From contig NZ_RJOB01000005.1 of NCBI RefSeq assembly GCF_003943935.1, positions 124,001 to 188,000 on the forward strand: a stretch of 64,000 nucleotides of DNA, written 5' to 3'. Position numbers and translations under genes: made by a program. The DNA is from Streptococcus mitis. GTDB lineage: Bacteria > Bacillota > Bacilli > Lactobacillales > Streptococcaceae. Shown in pieces: positions 37,265 through 47,210 of this stretch. The notes under the pieces were generated by a model that had not been told where the DNA came from, made no database searches, and saw nothing but the letters and a program-made list of their open reading frames with translations. Position 1 is the first letter of the stretch, and each line of letters starts with the position of its first letter.

Positions 37265-37888
37265 AAGGATGAAAGAATCCTATTATTGTTGTTATCAGAA
37301 CCTTAGAAATAAATGACTATAGTGCTAACTGGATAGTGGTAAAAGTATTAAAACGACGCCAGAGATAAAGGTTTTTAAAATAAGAAAAACTCATATTATT
37401 GGATGTTCGAAAATATTGATATGATAGGTTTTGTCATGAAAATACTATTAAAATAGAGTTTTTACTCAGCTGTTATACTATTTTTGAAAAGGTTTTATGA
37501 GTTAGGTGTTAGAACTATCAACATAGTCTCAATGCCTTTTCTTTTTGATAGTTTTAGTGACTGATAGGTATTTTATGCCTTAGTTTGAAAATTATAGTAG
37601 CTTGAAATAAAATGTGAATAAATCGATTTGGAGATTCAGATGAATTTATAACAATGTTTCAAAAATATCGTTCTAGCCTTCAATCTATTATGTATGGATA
37701 AAGGTAATGACGGGCGTCCCCCCTTTGTAAGAATCAAGATATAGCTGTTTATTTTGTAAAAATTCTCTAATTTTTATAAAAAACAATCAAAAATATTGTT
37801 TTTATTTGTATAAGGTTGACAAATTTTTTATTGTTTATAAAATTGTATTATAAGATAATTATAATAAAGAGCTTGCTTTTAGAAAAAA
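37265..37888. other. Long AT-rich region upstream of bgaA
   Basis: 624 bp with no gene recognised. An inverted pair ACTATCAA/TTGATAGT (37514-37552) could be a weak terminator. A TTGACA at 37816-37821 followed by several TATAAT-like boxes within 45 bp makes a bgaA promoter near 37816-37865 likely, though no pair has ideal spacing. Confidence 0.5.
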
Positions 37889-37903
37889 ATGAAAGCGGTT
37901 ACT
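37889..37903 (+). promoter_or_regulatory. cre site (CcpA operator) upstream of bgaA
   Basis: ATGAAAGCGGTTACT fits the cre consensus WTGNAANCGNWNNCW at every defined position. It lies 16 bases before the bgaA start and just before its ribosome site, where CcpA would block elongation or initiation. Confidence 0.78.
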
Positions 37904-37918
37904 GATAAGGAGGGTTAC

Positions 37919-40900
37919 ATGCAAAAAGGTAATTGGAACAAAAAGAGAGTTTATAGTATTCGAAAATTTTCAGTTGGTGCTTGCTCAGTACTCATAGGAA
38001 GCTGTATGATGTTATTAGGATCAAGCCTTAGTCTAGCTTCTTCTGCTTATGCGAATGAAAATACTAATGAACTGATTTCAATAAGTAAGCAGAATGATGA
38101 TTCTGAAAATCAAGGAGAGAGCGGACATACATCTGAAGTGATAGCTTCAGAAAAAGCAAGTGAACAAATGGATAATGTATCTCTTAAGGATAATGCAGAT
38201 ATTGTAGGTGTTTCTGATCCAGCTCATGCAGATCAGTCCCCAGCTACAGTTGCTGATAATACAGAGTTTCCTTTAGAAGAAGGTAAGACTGAAGTGAAAA
38301 GTAGGATAGAAGAAACGAAGGTATCTGAGGAAAGAAATAAATCTGAGGAAAAACACAAATCTGAAGAAACAAATAAAGGAGAATCGCAAGATCCTTCTGT
38401 TTCAAAAGATAAGCAGGAATTCAAATCTGCTACAAATGAAATTGTTGATAAGTTAATTGAAGATAGAAACCTTTCTTTCAATCAAAATTGGCACTTTAAA
38501 CTAAATGCCAATGCTAAAGAAGCTGTTAAACCAGATGCAGATATATCTTCTTGGAAAAAAATGGATCTTCCTCATGATTGGAGTATTCATTTTGATTTTG
38601 ATCATGATTCACCGTCTCAAAATGAAGGAGGCCAACTGAATGGTGGAGATGGATGGTATCGTAAAACTTTTAAGTTAGACGAAAAAGATTTAAATAAAGA
38701 TGTCCGTGTGACCTTTGATGGGGTTTACATGGATTCTCAAGTATTTGTTAATGGTCAATTAGTTGGTCACTATCCAAATGGTTACAATCAATTTTCATAT
38801 GACATTACCAATTATCTTTATAAGGATGGAAGAGAAAATGTTATTTCTGTTCATGCAGTAAACAAACAGCCAAGTAGTCGTTGGTATTCAGGAAGTGGTA
38901 TCTATCGTGATGTGAGCTTGCAAGTGACAGATAAGGTTCATGTTGAGAAAAATGGTACAACTATCTTAACCCCAAAACTTGAACACCAACAAAATGGCAA
39001 GGTTGAAACTCATGTGAGCAGTAAAATCGTTAATACAGATGATAAGGATCATGAGCTCGTAGCAGAGTATCAAATTTTTGAACGGGGCGGTCAGGCAGTT
39101 ACAGAACTTGTTCGAACTGAGAGTAAGATTCTAAAGGCTAGAGAAACAATTCATTTGGAATCAGCATTAGAGGTTGAAAAACCTAAATTGTGGACAGTGT
39201 CGTCTGATAAACCTGCTTTATATGAGATGGTGACCCGTGTTTACAAAGATGGTCAGTTTGTAGATGCTAAGAAAGATTTATTTGGTTATCGTTACTATAA
39301 CTGGACTCCAGACCAAGGATTCTCTTTGAACGGTGAACACATCAAGTTCCACGGTGTTTCCTTGCACCACGACCATGGAGCATTGGGTGCGGAGGAAAAC
39401 TACAAGGCTGAATATCGCCGTCTGAAACAGATGAAGGATATGGGAGTGAATTCGATTCGTACAACCCACAATCCAGCAAGTCCTCAAACACTACAGATTG
39501 CAGCTGAACTTGGTTTATTGGTTCAGGAAGAAGCTTTTGACACTTGGTATGGAGGTAAGAAACCATACGATTATGGTCGTTTCTTTGAAAAAGATGCAAC
39601 CCACCCTGAAGCTAAAAAAGGGGAAAAATGGTCAGATTATGATCTACGTACCATGGTAGAAAGAGACAAAAATAACCCAGCTGTCTTTATGTGGTCTATT
39701 GGAAATGAGATTGGAGAAGCTAATGGCGATCCCCATTCTCTAGCTACTGTTAAACGTTTGGTTAAAGTAATCAAGGATGTTGATAATACTCGTTATGTGA
39801 CTATGGGAGCTGATAAGTTCCGTTTTGGTAATGGTAGCGGTGGGCATGAGAAAATTGCTGATGAACTGGATGCGGTTGGATTTAACTACTCAGAAGATAA
39901 CTACAAAGTTCTTAGAGCTAAGCATCCAAAGTGGTTGATTTATGGTTCAGAGACCTCTTCAGCTACTCGTACTCGTGGAAGTTATTATCGTCCAGAGCGT
40001 GAATTGGTACACAGTAATCAAGACTATCGTAACTATGAGCAGTCTGATTATGGAAATGATCGTGTTGGTTGGGGTAAAACGGCAACAGCTTCATGGACTT
40101 TTGACCGTGACAATGCTGGCTATGCTGGACAGTTTATCTGGACCGGTACTGACTACATTGGTGAACCTACGCCATGGCACAACCAAAATCAAACACCAGT
40201 CAAAAGTTCTTATTTTGGTATTGTAGATACAGCTGGTATTCCAAAAAATGATTTCTATCTTTACCAGAGCCAATGGGTATCTGCTCAGAAAAAACCGATG
40301 GTTCACCTACTTCCTCACTGGAACTGGGAGGACCCAACTCTAAAAGATAATGTAGCTGATGCAGATGGTAAAATTCCAGTTCGTGCCTACTCTAACGCTG
40401 CAAGTGTGGAGCTATTGTTGAACGGTGAATCCCTAGGACAGAAGACCTTTACTAAAAAACAAACTAGCGATGGACGCACTTACCAAGAAGGTGCAAATGC
40501 TAATGAATTATATCTTGAATGGAAAGTTGCTTATAAACCAGGTACCTTGGAAGCAATAGCTCGTGATGAATCTGGCAAGGAAATTGCTCGAGACAAGATC
40601 ACAACTGCTGGCAAACCAGCAGCTGTTCGTCTCATCAAAGAAGAACAAGCAATCGCGGCAGATGGTAAAGATTTGACTTATATCTATTATGAGATTGTAG
40701 ACAGCAAAGGACATCTAGTTCCAACCGCTAATAATATGGTTCGTTTCCAATTGCATGGTCAAGGTCAGCTTGTTGGTGTCGATAACGGAGAACAAGCCAG
40801 CCGTGAACGTTTCAAAGAGCAAGCCGATGGTTCATGGATTCGTAAAGCCTTTAATGGTAAAGGTGTTGCCATTGTAAAATCGACCGAGCAAGCAGGAAAA

Positions 40901-43900
40901 TTTACTCTTACTGCCCATTCTGATCTCTTGAAATCGGATCAAGTGACTGTCTTTACTGGTAAAAAAGAAGGACAAGAAAAGACTGTTTTGGGTACAGAAG
41001 TAGCAAAAGTTCGTACATTGCTAGGTAAAGATCCAAAAATGCCGAAGACGGTAGCATTTGTATACAGTGATGGTAGTCGTGAGAAACATCCAGCAACCTG
41101 GTCTCAAGTTGATGTTAGTCAAGCAGGAGTTGTGACTGTTAAAGGTATGGCAGACGGACGTGAAGTCGAAACTCGAGTTGAAGTTCTAGCAATTGCAAAA
41201 GAACTTCCTACTGTAAAACGTGTTGCATCTGGATCAGACTTGAGTGCTGTTGATAAATACGTTTCTATTGCCATTACAGATGGAAGCCTACAAGAATACG
41301 AAGTAGATAACTGGGAGATTGCGGAAGCAGATAAAGCTAAACTATCAGTTGCAGGATCACGTATTCCAATGACTGGCCAACTGGGTGGTGAGACTATTCA
41401 TGCTACCCTTGTAGTAGAAGATGGCGATGTAGCTGCTCCTGTGGTCCCAACTGTTACTGTTGGTGGCGAAGCTGTCACTGGTCTTACTAGCAAAAATCCA
41501 ATGCAATACCGAACTCTTGCTTACGGTGCATCCTTGCCAGAAGTTACAGCAAGTGCTGAAAATTCGGATGTTACTGTAGTCCAAGCAAGTGCAGCAAACG
41601 GCATGCGTGCAAGCATCTATGTTCAATCAAAAGATGGTGGCCCTCTTCAAACCTATGCAATTCAATTCCTAGAAGAATCACCAAAAATTGACCATTTGAG
41701 CTTGCAAGTGGAGCAAGCTGACGGCCTTAAAGAAGATCAAACAGTGAAATTGTCTGTTCTTGCTCACTATCAGGACGGAACACAAGCAGTTCTACCAGCT
41801 GATAAGGTGACCTTCTCTACAAGTGGTGAAGGGGAAGTTGCAGTCCGTAAGGGAATGCTTGAACTTCATAGATCAGGAGTAGTCGCTCTGAAAGCTGTAT
41901 ATGAGGGTGCTGAAGGCCAGGTTAGTCTCACTATTCAAGCCAATACTGAGAAGAAGATTGCGCAATTCATCCGTCCAATAAATGTAGTGACAGACTTGCA
42001 TCAAGAACCTATTCTTCCAACAACAGTAACTGTTGAGTATGACAAAGGTTTCCCTAAAACTCATAAAGTTACATGGCAAACTATTCCAAAAGAAAAACTA
42101 GACCACTACCAAACCTTTGAGGTGTTAGGTAAAGTTGAAGGGATTGACCTTGAAGCGCGTGCCAAAGTCTCTGTAGAAGGCATCGTTTCGGTTGAAGAAG
42201 TCAGTGTGACAACACCGATCGCAGAAGCGCCACAATTACCAGAGAGTGTTCGAACTTATGATTCAAATGGTCATGTTTCATCAGCTAAGGTTACATGGGA
42301 CGTGATTCAACCTGAGCAATACGCTAAGGAAGGTGTCTTTACAGTTAATGGTCACCTAGAAGGTACTCAATTAACAACTAAACTTCATGTTCGCGTATCT
42401 GCTCAAACAGAGCAAGGAGAAAATATTTCTGACCAATGGACAGGTTCAGAATTGCCACTTGCCTTTGCTTCAGACTCGAATCCAACCGACCCTGTTTCAA
42501 ATGTCAACGATAAATTGATTTCCTTTAATGACCGACCAGCCAATCGTTGGACAAACTGGAATCGTAGTAATCCAGAAGCTTCAGTTGGTGTTCTGTTTGG
42601 AGATTCAGGTATCTTGAGCAAACGTTCCGTTGATAATCTAAGTGTCGGATTCCACGAAGACCATGGAGTTGGCGCACCGAAGTCTTATGTGATTGAGTAT
42701 TATGTTGGTAAAACGGTTCCAACAGCTCCTAAAAATCCTAGCTTTGTAAGCGGTGAAAATCATGTCTTTAATGATCCTGCTAACTGGAAACCAGTGACTA
42801 ATCTAAAAGCACCAGCTCAGCTCAAGGCCGGAGAAATGAATCATTTTAGTTTTGATAAGGTTGAAACCCATGCTGTTCGCATTCGGATGGTTAAAGCAGA
42901 CAATAAGCGTGGAACTTCTATCACAGAGGTACAGATTTTTGCCAAACAAGTTTCGCCAGCCAAACAAGGACAAACAAGAATCCAAGTTGACGGCAAAGCC
43001 TTAGCAAACTTTAACCCTGATTTGGCAGACTACTACCTTGAGTCTGGAGATGGAAAAGTTCCTGCAGTAACAGCAAGTGTTAGCGACAATGGTCTTGCTA
43101 CGGTCGTTCTAAGTGTTCGTGAAGGTGAGCCGGTTCGTGTCATCGCGAAAGCTGAAAATGGCGACATCTTAGGAGAATACCGTCTGCACTTCACTAAGGA
43201 TAAGGACTTACTTTCTCGTAAACCAGTTGCCGCGGTCAAACAAGCTCGCTTGTTGCAACTAGGTCAAGCACTCGAATTGCCGACTAAGGTTCCGGTTTAC
43301 TTCACAGGTAAAGACGGCTACGAAATAAAAGACCTAGCAGTTGAATGGGAAGAAGTTCCTGCAGAAAATCTAACAAAAGCAGGTCAATTTATCGTTCGAG
43401 GCCGTGTCCTTGGTAGCGATCTTACTACTGAGTTCTCTGTACGAGTGACAGATAAACTTGGGGAGGTTCTCTCAGAGAACCCTGATTATGATGAAAATGG
43501 GAATCAGGCCTTTGCTTCAGCAACCAACGATATTGACGACAGTTCTCATGACCGTGTTGACTATATCAATGATGGGGATCATTCAGAAAATCGTCGTTGG
43601 ACAAACTGGTCTGCAAGACCGTCCACTAATCCAGAAGTATCAGCAGGGGTCATTTTCCGTGAAAAGGGTAAGATTGTAGAACGGACTGTTGCACAAGCCA
43701 AACTCCAGTTCTTTGCAGATAGTGGTACAGATGCACCAGCTAAACTCGTTTTGGAACGCTATATTGGTCCAGACTTTGAAGTGCCAACTTATTATTCAAA
43801 TTACCAAGCTTACGAAACAGATCATCCATTTAATAATCCAGAAAATTGGATTGCTGTTCCGTATCACGCGAATAAAGATATCGAAGCGGGTGATGAAATT

Positions 43901-45082
43901 AATGTGACATTTAAAGAGGTGAAAGCCAAAGCTATGAGATGGCGTATGGAGCGTAAGGCAGACAAGAGCGGTGTTGCGATGATTGAAATGTCCTTCCTTG
44001 CATCGAGCGAATTGCCGCAAGAAAGCACTCAAGCGAAGATTCTTGTAGATGGAAAAGAACTTCCAGATTTTACTGAAAATCGTCAAAACTATCAAATCAC
44101 CTATAAAGGTCAACGTCCAAAAGTCTCAGTTGAAGAAAATAATCAAGTAGCTTCAACAGTTGTAGATAGTGGAGAGGATAGCCTTCCAGTACTTGTTCGC
44201 CTAGTTTCAGAGAGTGGAAAACAAGTCAAGGAATACCGTATCCAGTTAACTAAAGAAAAACCAGTTTTTGCGAAGACAGTTGCTGCGGTGCAAGAGGATT
44301 TACCAAAATTAGAAGTTCTTGAACAAGATTTGGCCTACAAGACAATTGAGAAAAAAGATTCAAGGCTTTATCTTGGTGAAACTCGTTTAGAACAAGAAGG
44401 ACAAGTTGGTAAGGAACGAATCCTTATCTCTATCAATCCTGACGGAAGTAAGGAAGAAAAATTCCGTGAAGTAGTTCAGACTCCAACAAACCGTATTGTT
44501 GTTGTCGGAACTAAACTAGGAACCGCTCTTCCAGATGACGAATCCAATGCTCTGGTTTTCAACAGACCAGAACTTATGGTTGAGGAAGAAACAATTGACT
44601 TCCAGATCCAGGAGCGTAAGTCCGACAAGTTATATCTAGGTGAAACTCGCATCCTTCAAGAAGGAAGACAAGGTCTCCGTGTTCACTTGATTGAAGTAGA
44701 AAATGGCAAGCGGACTGAGAAAGAAAGTTATGATAAAGTTATAGCTCAGGACCGTATTGTAGAGGTTGGTACAGCTATAAAGGATACAAGATCAGCCTCT
44801 CAAGAACAGCTTAAAACAGCTCCTAAAGAAGCTAGTAAGTCTGTGCTACAAGATCAAGAAGTTCAAAAACCAGAATCTCAAGAAACTACAAAACAACAAG
44901 TAGCACCTGAGAAAACGGATGTAAAACAAGTGAGCTCACATTCAGTTGAAGCGCAGCAAGATGAAAAGAACCACTTGCCAAACACTGGAACAGAGGCAGA
45001 ACAGGCAGCAGTCGCAGCAGGTTTAGCTCTTCTAGGTTTGAGTGCAGGCTTAGTAGCCACTAAAGGTAAAAAAGAAGACTAG
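37919..45082 (+). CDS. bgaA: Cell-wall-anchored beta-galactosidase BgaA
   Basis: 2387 residues. Removes terminal beta-1,4-galactose from host glycans and works as an adhesin. A YSIRK-type signal (YSIRKFSVGACSVLIGS) leads a Lys/Glu-rich stretch, then the GH2 sandwich, immunoglobulin and TIM-barrel domains start near 184. The acid/base Glu is E597 in WSIGNEIGE and the nucleophile E678 in YGSETSSATR. Later come Big_4-like modules, galactose-binding carbohydrate modules (repeated NRRWTNWS), two G5-like units (YLGETRLEQEG and YLGETRILQEG, from about 2130) and LPNTG at 2353. ATG at 37919 was chosen because AAGGAGG precedes it; the ATG at 37889 belongs to the cre site. Confidence 0.97.
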   Translation: MQKGNWNKKRVYSIRKFSVGACSVLIGSCMMLLGSSLSLASSAYANENTNELISISKQNDDSENQGESGHTSEVIASEKASEQMDNVSLKDNADIVGVSDPAHADQSPATVADNTEFPLEEGKTEVKSRIEETKVSEERNKSEEKHKSEETNKGESQDPSVSKDKQEFKSATNEIVDKLIEDRNLSFNQNWHFKLNANAKEAVKPDADISSWKKMDLPHDWSIHFDFDHDSPSQNEGGQLNGGDGWYRKTFKLDEKDLNKDVRVTFDGVYMDSQVFVNGQLVGHYPNGYNQFSYDITNYLYKDGRENVISVHAVNKQPSSRWYSGSGIYRDVSLQVTDKVHVEKNGTTILTPKLEHQQNGKVETHVSSKIVNTDDKDHELVAEYQIFERGGQAVTELVRTESKILKARETIHLESALEVEKPKLWTVSSDKPALYEMVTRVYKDGQFVDAKKDLFGYRYYNWTPDQGFSLNGEHIKFHGVSLHHDHGALGAEENYKAEYRRLKQMKDMGVNSIRTTHNPASPQTLQIAAELGLLVQEEAFDTWYGGKKPYDYGRFFEKDATHPEAKKGEKWSDYDLRTMVERDKNNPAVFMWSIGNEIGEANGDPHSLATVKRLVKVIKDVDNTRYVTMGADKFRFGNGSGGHEKIADELDAVGFNYSEDNYKVLRAKHPKWLIYGSETSSATRTRGSYYRPERELVHSNQDYRNYEQSDYGNDRVGWGKTATASWTFDRDNAGYAGQFIWTGTDYIGEPTPWHNQNQTPVKSSYFGIVDTAGIPKNDFYLYQSQWVSAQKKPMVHLLPHWNWEDPTLKDNVADADGKIPVRAYSNAASVELLLNGESLGQKTFTKKQTSDGRTYQEGANANELYLEWKVAYKPGTLEAIARDESGKEIARDKITTAGKPAAVRLIKEEQAIAADGKDLTYIYYEIVDSKGHLVPTANNMVRFQLHGQGQLVGVDNGEQASRERFKEQADGSWIRKAFNGKGVAIVKSTEQAGKFTLTAHSDLLKSDQVTVFTGKKEGQEKTVLGTEVAKVRTLLGKDPKMPKTVAFVYSDGSREKHPATWSQVDVSQAGVVTVKGMADGREVETRVEVLAIAKELPTVKRVASGSDLSAVDKYVSIAITDGSLQEYEVDNWEIAEADKAKLSVAGSRIPMTGQLGGETIHATLVVEDGDVAAPVVPTVTVGGEAVTGLTSKNPMQYRTLAYGASLPEVTASAENSDVTVVQASAANGMRASIYVQSKDGGPLQTYAIQFLEESPKIDHLSLQVEQADGLKEDQTVKLSVLAHYQDGTQAVLPADKVTFSTSGEGEVAVRKGMLELHRSGVVALKAVYEGAEGQVSLTIQANTEKKIAQFIRPINVVTDLHQEPILPTTVTVEYDKGFPKTHKVTWQTIPKEKLDHYQTFEVLGKVEGIDLEARAKVSVEGIVSVEEVSVTTPIAEAPQLPESVRTYDSNGHVSSAKVTWDVIQPEQYAKEGVFTVNGHLEGTQLTTKLHVRVSAQTEQGENISDQWTGSELPLAFASDSNPTDPVSNVNDKLISFNDRPANRWTNWNRSNPEASVGVLFGDSGILSKRSVDNLSVGFHEDHGVGAPKSYVIEYYVGKTVPTAPKNPSFVSGENHVFNDPANWKPVTNLKAPAQLKAGEMNHFSFDKVETHAVRIRMVKADNKRGTSITEVQIFAKQVSPAKQGQTRIQVDGKALANFNPDLADYYLESGDGKVPAVTASVSDNGLATVVLSVREGEPVRVIAKAENGDILGEYRLHFTKDKDLLSRKPVAAVKQARLLQLGQALELPTKVPVYFTGKDGYEIKDLAVEWEEVPAENLTKAGQFIVRGRVLGSDLTTEFSVRVTDKLGEVLSENPDYDENGNQAFASATNDIDDSSHDRVDYINDGDHSENRRWTNWSARPSTNPEVSAGVIFREKGKIVERTVAQAKLQFFADSGTDAPAKLVLERYIGPDFEVPTYYSNYQAYETDHPFNNPENWIAVPYHANKDIEAGDEINVTFKEVKAKAMRWRMERKADKSGVAMIEMSFLASSELPQESTQAKILVDGKELPDFTENRQNYQITYKGQRPKVSVEENNQVASTVVDSGEDSLPVLVRLVSESGKQVKEYRIQLTKEKPVFAKTVAAVQEDLPKLEVLEQDLAYKTIEKKDSRLYLGETRLEQEGQVGKERILISINPDGSKEEKFREVVQTPTNRIVVVGTKLGTALPDDESNALVFNRPELMVEEETIDFQIQERKSDKLYLGETRILQEGRQGLRVHLIEVENGKRTEKESYDKVIAQDRIVEVGTAIKDTRSASQEQLKTAPKEASKSVLQDQEVQKPESQETTKQQVAPEKTDVKQVSSHSVEAQQDEKNHLPNTGTEAEQAAVAAGLALLGLSAGLVATKGKKED

Positions 45083-45144
45083 AAATTTTGATACCTTCTT
45101 TATCGTTAAAGATTAGAGAGAAGTTCTTGTCTTAGATAGAAGAT

Positions 45145-45180
45145 AAATCCCTTGGAATATAAGTTTCTAAGGGATTTTCT
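45145..45180 (+). terminator. Terminator of bgaA
   Basis: AAATCCCTTGGAA and TTCTAAGGGATTTT arms with a T-rich end. Confidence 0.8.
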
Positions 45181-45230
45181 GTGTATAAAATTGTATAGTG
45201 CTATTGCCTATCCTATTTTGTAGAGAAAGC

Positions 45231-45258
45231 AAAAATCCCTAGAAAATGTTTAGGGATT
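45231..45258 (-). terminator. Terminator of the DUF3397-like gene (minus strand)
   Basis: On the minus strand AATCCCTAAACATTTTCTAG is followed by GGATTTTTGC. It is just after the stop of the minus-strand gene and convergent with the bgaA terminator. Confidence 0.75.
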
Positions 45259-45261
45259 CGA

Positions 45262-45606
45262 TTATTTCATTAAGAACAATTCAACAATCATCTCGATATA
45301 CATGACAAGGATTACTAAGAATCCTGCACGCCAGAAGAATTTGATGAATTTAGGATAGTAAAAGCTACGTTTTTTCAAAAGGAAGAAAAAGACGAGAATA
45401 ATAGCTAGGACTGAGAGGGCTAGACCCAGTCTAGGGAGGAAATTATGGGTAAAGGTTTTAGCTGTAATCAAGTAATACTCAAATATTAAAACTGGAAAAG
45501 CCAAATCCGCAAAGTTTCGTCCTAGTTTTTTTAATCTAAAAAGTTTGGTTATGATAATGCAGACGACTAAGGTCAGTATCAATAATAAAATAGATGCTAA
45601 TTTCAT
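45262..45606 (-). CDS. Small membrane protein (DUF3397-like)
   Basis: 114 residues, four predicted helices: MKLASILLLILTLVVCIII, the DLAFPVLIFEYYLITAK segment, LGLALSVLAIILVFFFLL and RAGFLVILVMYIEMIVELFL. The F-P-V-L-I-F-E-Y pattern and FIKFFWR resemble DUF3397 proteins of Lactobacillales, whose function is unknown. Start 45606 or 45621; neither has a clear ribosome site, and 45606 gives a typical membrane N-terminus. It is divergent from the mnmL promoter. Confidence 0.7.
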   Translation of the reverse strand: MKLASILLLILTLVVCIIITKLFRLKKLGRNFADLAFPVLIFEYYLITAKTFTHNFLPRLGLALSVLAIILVFFFLLKKRSFYYPKFIKFFWRAGFLVILVMYIEMIVELFLMK

Positions 45607-45685
45607 TAAAATCATACCCATATTGTATCATAAAAAATGGCTAATGGAAACGAGAAACAGAGGAATTTATAGGAAAGTCAGGCTT

Positions 45686-45714
45686 TTGAGATTGTGGGTG
45701 ATTTTTGTTATAAT
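45686..45714 (+). promoter_or_regulatory. Strong promoter of mnmL with predicted start at the ATG
   Basis: TTGAGA (45686-45691), 17 bases, and TGTTATAAT (-10 hexamer at 45709-45714). Seven bases then separate the -10 from ATG 45722, so an A at 45722 would be the first transcribed purine. Confidence 0.65.
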
Positions 45715-45721
45715 GAAGGTT

Positions 45722-46669
45722 ATGAAATCTTATAATACCTTGAATGATTATTATCGAAAACTCTTTGGAGAAAAGACTTTTAAAGTCCCTATTGATGCGG
45801 GATTTGACTGTCCCAATCGTGATGGAACTGTGGCTCATGGGGGCTGTACTTTTTGTACGGTTTCAGGTTCTGGAGATGCTATCGTAGCACCGGATGCACC
45901 CATCCGTGAGCAATTTTATAAGGAAATTGACTTTATGCACCGCAAGTGGCCAGATGTCCAGAAGTATCTGGTTTATTTTCAAAATTTTACCAACACCCAT
46001 GAAAAGGTGGAAGTTATTCGAGAGCGCTATGAGCAGGCTATTAACGAGCCAGGTGTGGTAGGAATCAATATCGGAACGCGACCAGACTGTTTACCAGACG
46101 AAACCATTGAATATTTGGCTGAGTTATCGGAGCGCATGCATGTGACGGTTGAATTGGGCTTGCAGACCACTTATGAAACAACCTCTGATTTGATTAACCG
46201 TGCCCACTCCTATGAGTTGTACGTGGAAACGGTCAAGCGTTTGAGAAAGTATCCCAAGATTGAGATTGTTTCTCATTTGATCAATGGCTTGCCTGGTGAA
46301 ACCCATGAGATGATGATTGAAAATGTCCGTCGCTGTGTCACGGATAACGATATTCAAGGAATTAAATTGCATTTGCTCCATCTTATGACCAATACGCGTA
46401 TGCAACGAGATTACCATGAGGGACGTTTGCAGTTGATGAGCCAGGACGAATATGTTAAGGTCATCTGTGACCAACTGGAAATCATTCCCAAGCATATCGT
46501 CATCCATCGAATTACAGGAGATGCGCCTAGAGATATGCTGATTGGGCCTATGTGGAGCCTCAATAAGTGGGAAGTGCTCAACAGCATTGAGATGGAGATG
46601 CGGCGTCGTGGAAGCGTTCAAGGATGCAAGGCTGTAAAACAGGAGTTTGAAAATGAAAAGACCACTTGA
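45722..46669 (+). CDS. mnmL: Radical SAM protein MnmL (YtqA/TIGR01212 family), tRNA wobble-uridine modification
   Basis: 315 residues. The [4Fe-4S]-SAM site is CPNRDGTVAHGGCTFC, the TIGR01212 cysteine pattern. Downstream are VGINIGTRPDCLPDETIEYL and HLINGLPGETHEMM, typical of the fold. Work on Bacillus subtilis YtqA and YtqB indicates that they carry out the last steps from cmnm5(s2)U to mnm5(s2)U at tRNA position 34; here the YtqB homologue is the next gene. The start MKSYNTLNDYYRKLFGEK matches homologues; an upstream open frame lies in the promoter. It overlaps mnmM by 17 bp. Confidence 0.88.
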   Translation: MKSYNTLNDYYRKLFGEKTFKVPIDAGFDCPNRDGTVAHGGCTFCTVSGSGDAIVAPDAPIREQFYKEIDFMHRKWPDVQKYLVYFQNFTNTHEKVEVIRERYEQAINEPGVVGINIGTRPDCLPDETIEYLAELSERMHVTVELGLQTTYETTSDLINRAHSYELYVETVKRLRKYPKIEIVSHLINGLPGETHEMMIENVRRCVTDNDIQGIKLHLLHLMTNTRMQRDYHEGRLQLMSQDEYVKVICDQLEIIPKHIVIHRITGDAPRDMLIGPMWSLNKWEVLNSIEMEMRRRGSVQGCKAVKQEFENEKTT

Positions 46670-47210
46670 GATGGCACATGATTTTTTGGCTGAGGTTGTA
46701 ACTCAGGATGATATCGTAGTGGATGCGACTATGGGAAATGGCCATGACACGCTTTTTCTGGCCAAGCTAGCCAAGCAAGTCTATGCCTTTGATATTCAGG
46801 AGCAAGCCTTGGAAAAGACGCAAGAGCGTTTGAACCAAGCTGGAATGACAAATGCCCAGTTAATCTTGCAAGGCCATGAGACACTGGACCAGTTTGTGAC
46901 AGAAGTCAAGGCAGGGATTTTTAATCTGGGTTATCTGCCGTCTGCTGATAAGTCAGTCATTACCCAACCTCAGACAACGATTGAAGCCTTAGAAAAGCTG
47001 TGTAGCTTACTTGTCAAAGGGGGACGGATTGCCATTATGATCTACTATGGTCATGATGGAGGCGACCTCGAGAGGGATGCTGTCTTGGATTTTGTTAGCC
47101 AGTTGAACCAACAAGAGTATACAGCTACTATTTACCGAACTTTAAACCAAGTCAACAACCCACCATTTTTAGTGATGATTGAAAAATTAGAGAGATATAG
47201 ACATGGATAA
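46653..47210 (+). CDS. mnmM: tRNA wobble-uridine methyltransferase MnmM (YtqB)
   Basis: 185 residues. SAM-binding VVDATMGNGHDTLFLAK (about 22-38) with the YtqB/rRNA methylase hallmark GNGHDT, then YAFDIQEQAL, and GIFNLGYLPSADKSVITQP carrying the catalytic NLGYLP in place of NPPY. It methylates nm5(s2)U34 of tRNA. AGGAG at 46641 supports ATG 46653. Overlaps both neighbours (mnmL by 17, the next gene by 8 bases). Confidence 0.88.
   Translation: MKRPLEMAHDFLAEVVTQDDIVVDATMGNGHDTLFLAKLAKQVYAFDIQEQALEKTQERLNQAGMTNAQLILQGHETLDQFVTEVKAGIFNLGYLPSADKSVITQPQTTIEALEKLCSLLVKGGRIAIMIYYGHDGGDLERDAVLDFVSQLNQQEYTATIYRTLNQVNNPPFLVMIEKLERYRHG

Noticed and set aside
45545..45721. Long N-terminal extension of mnmL
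   Set aside because: It overlaps the promoter and the divergent membrane gene and has no counterpart in the family.
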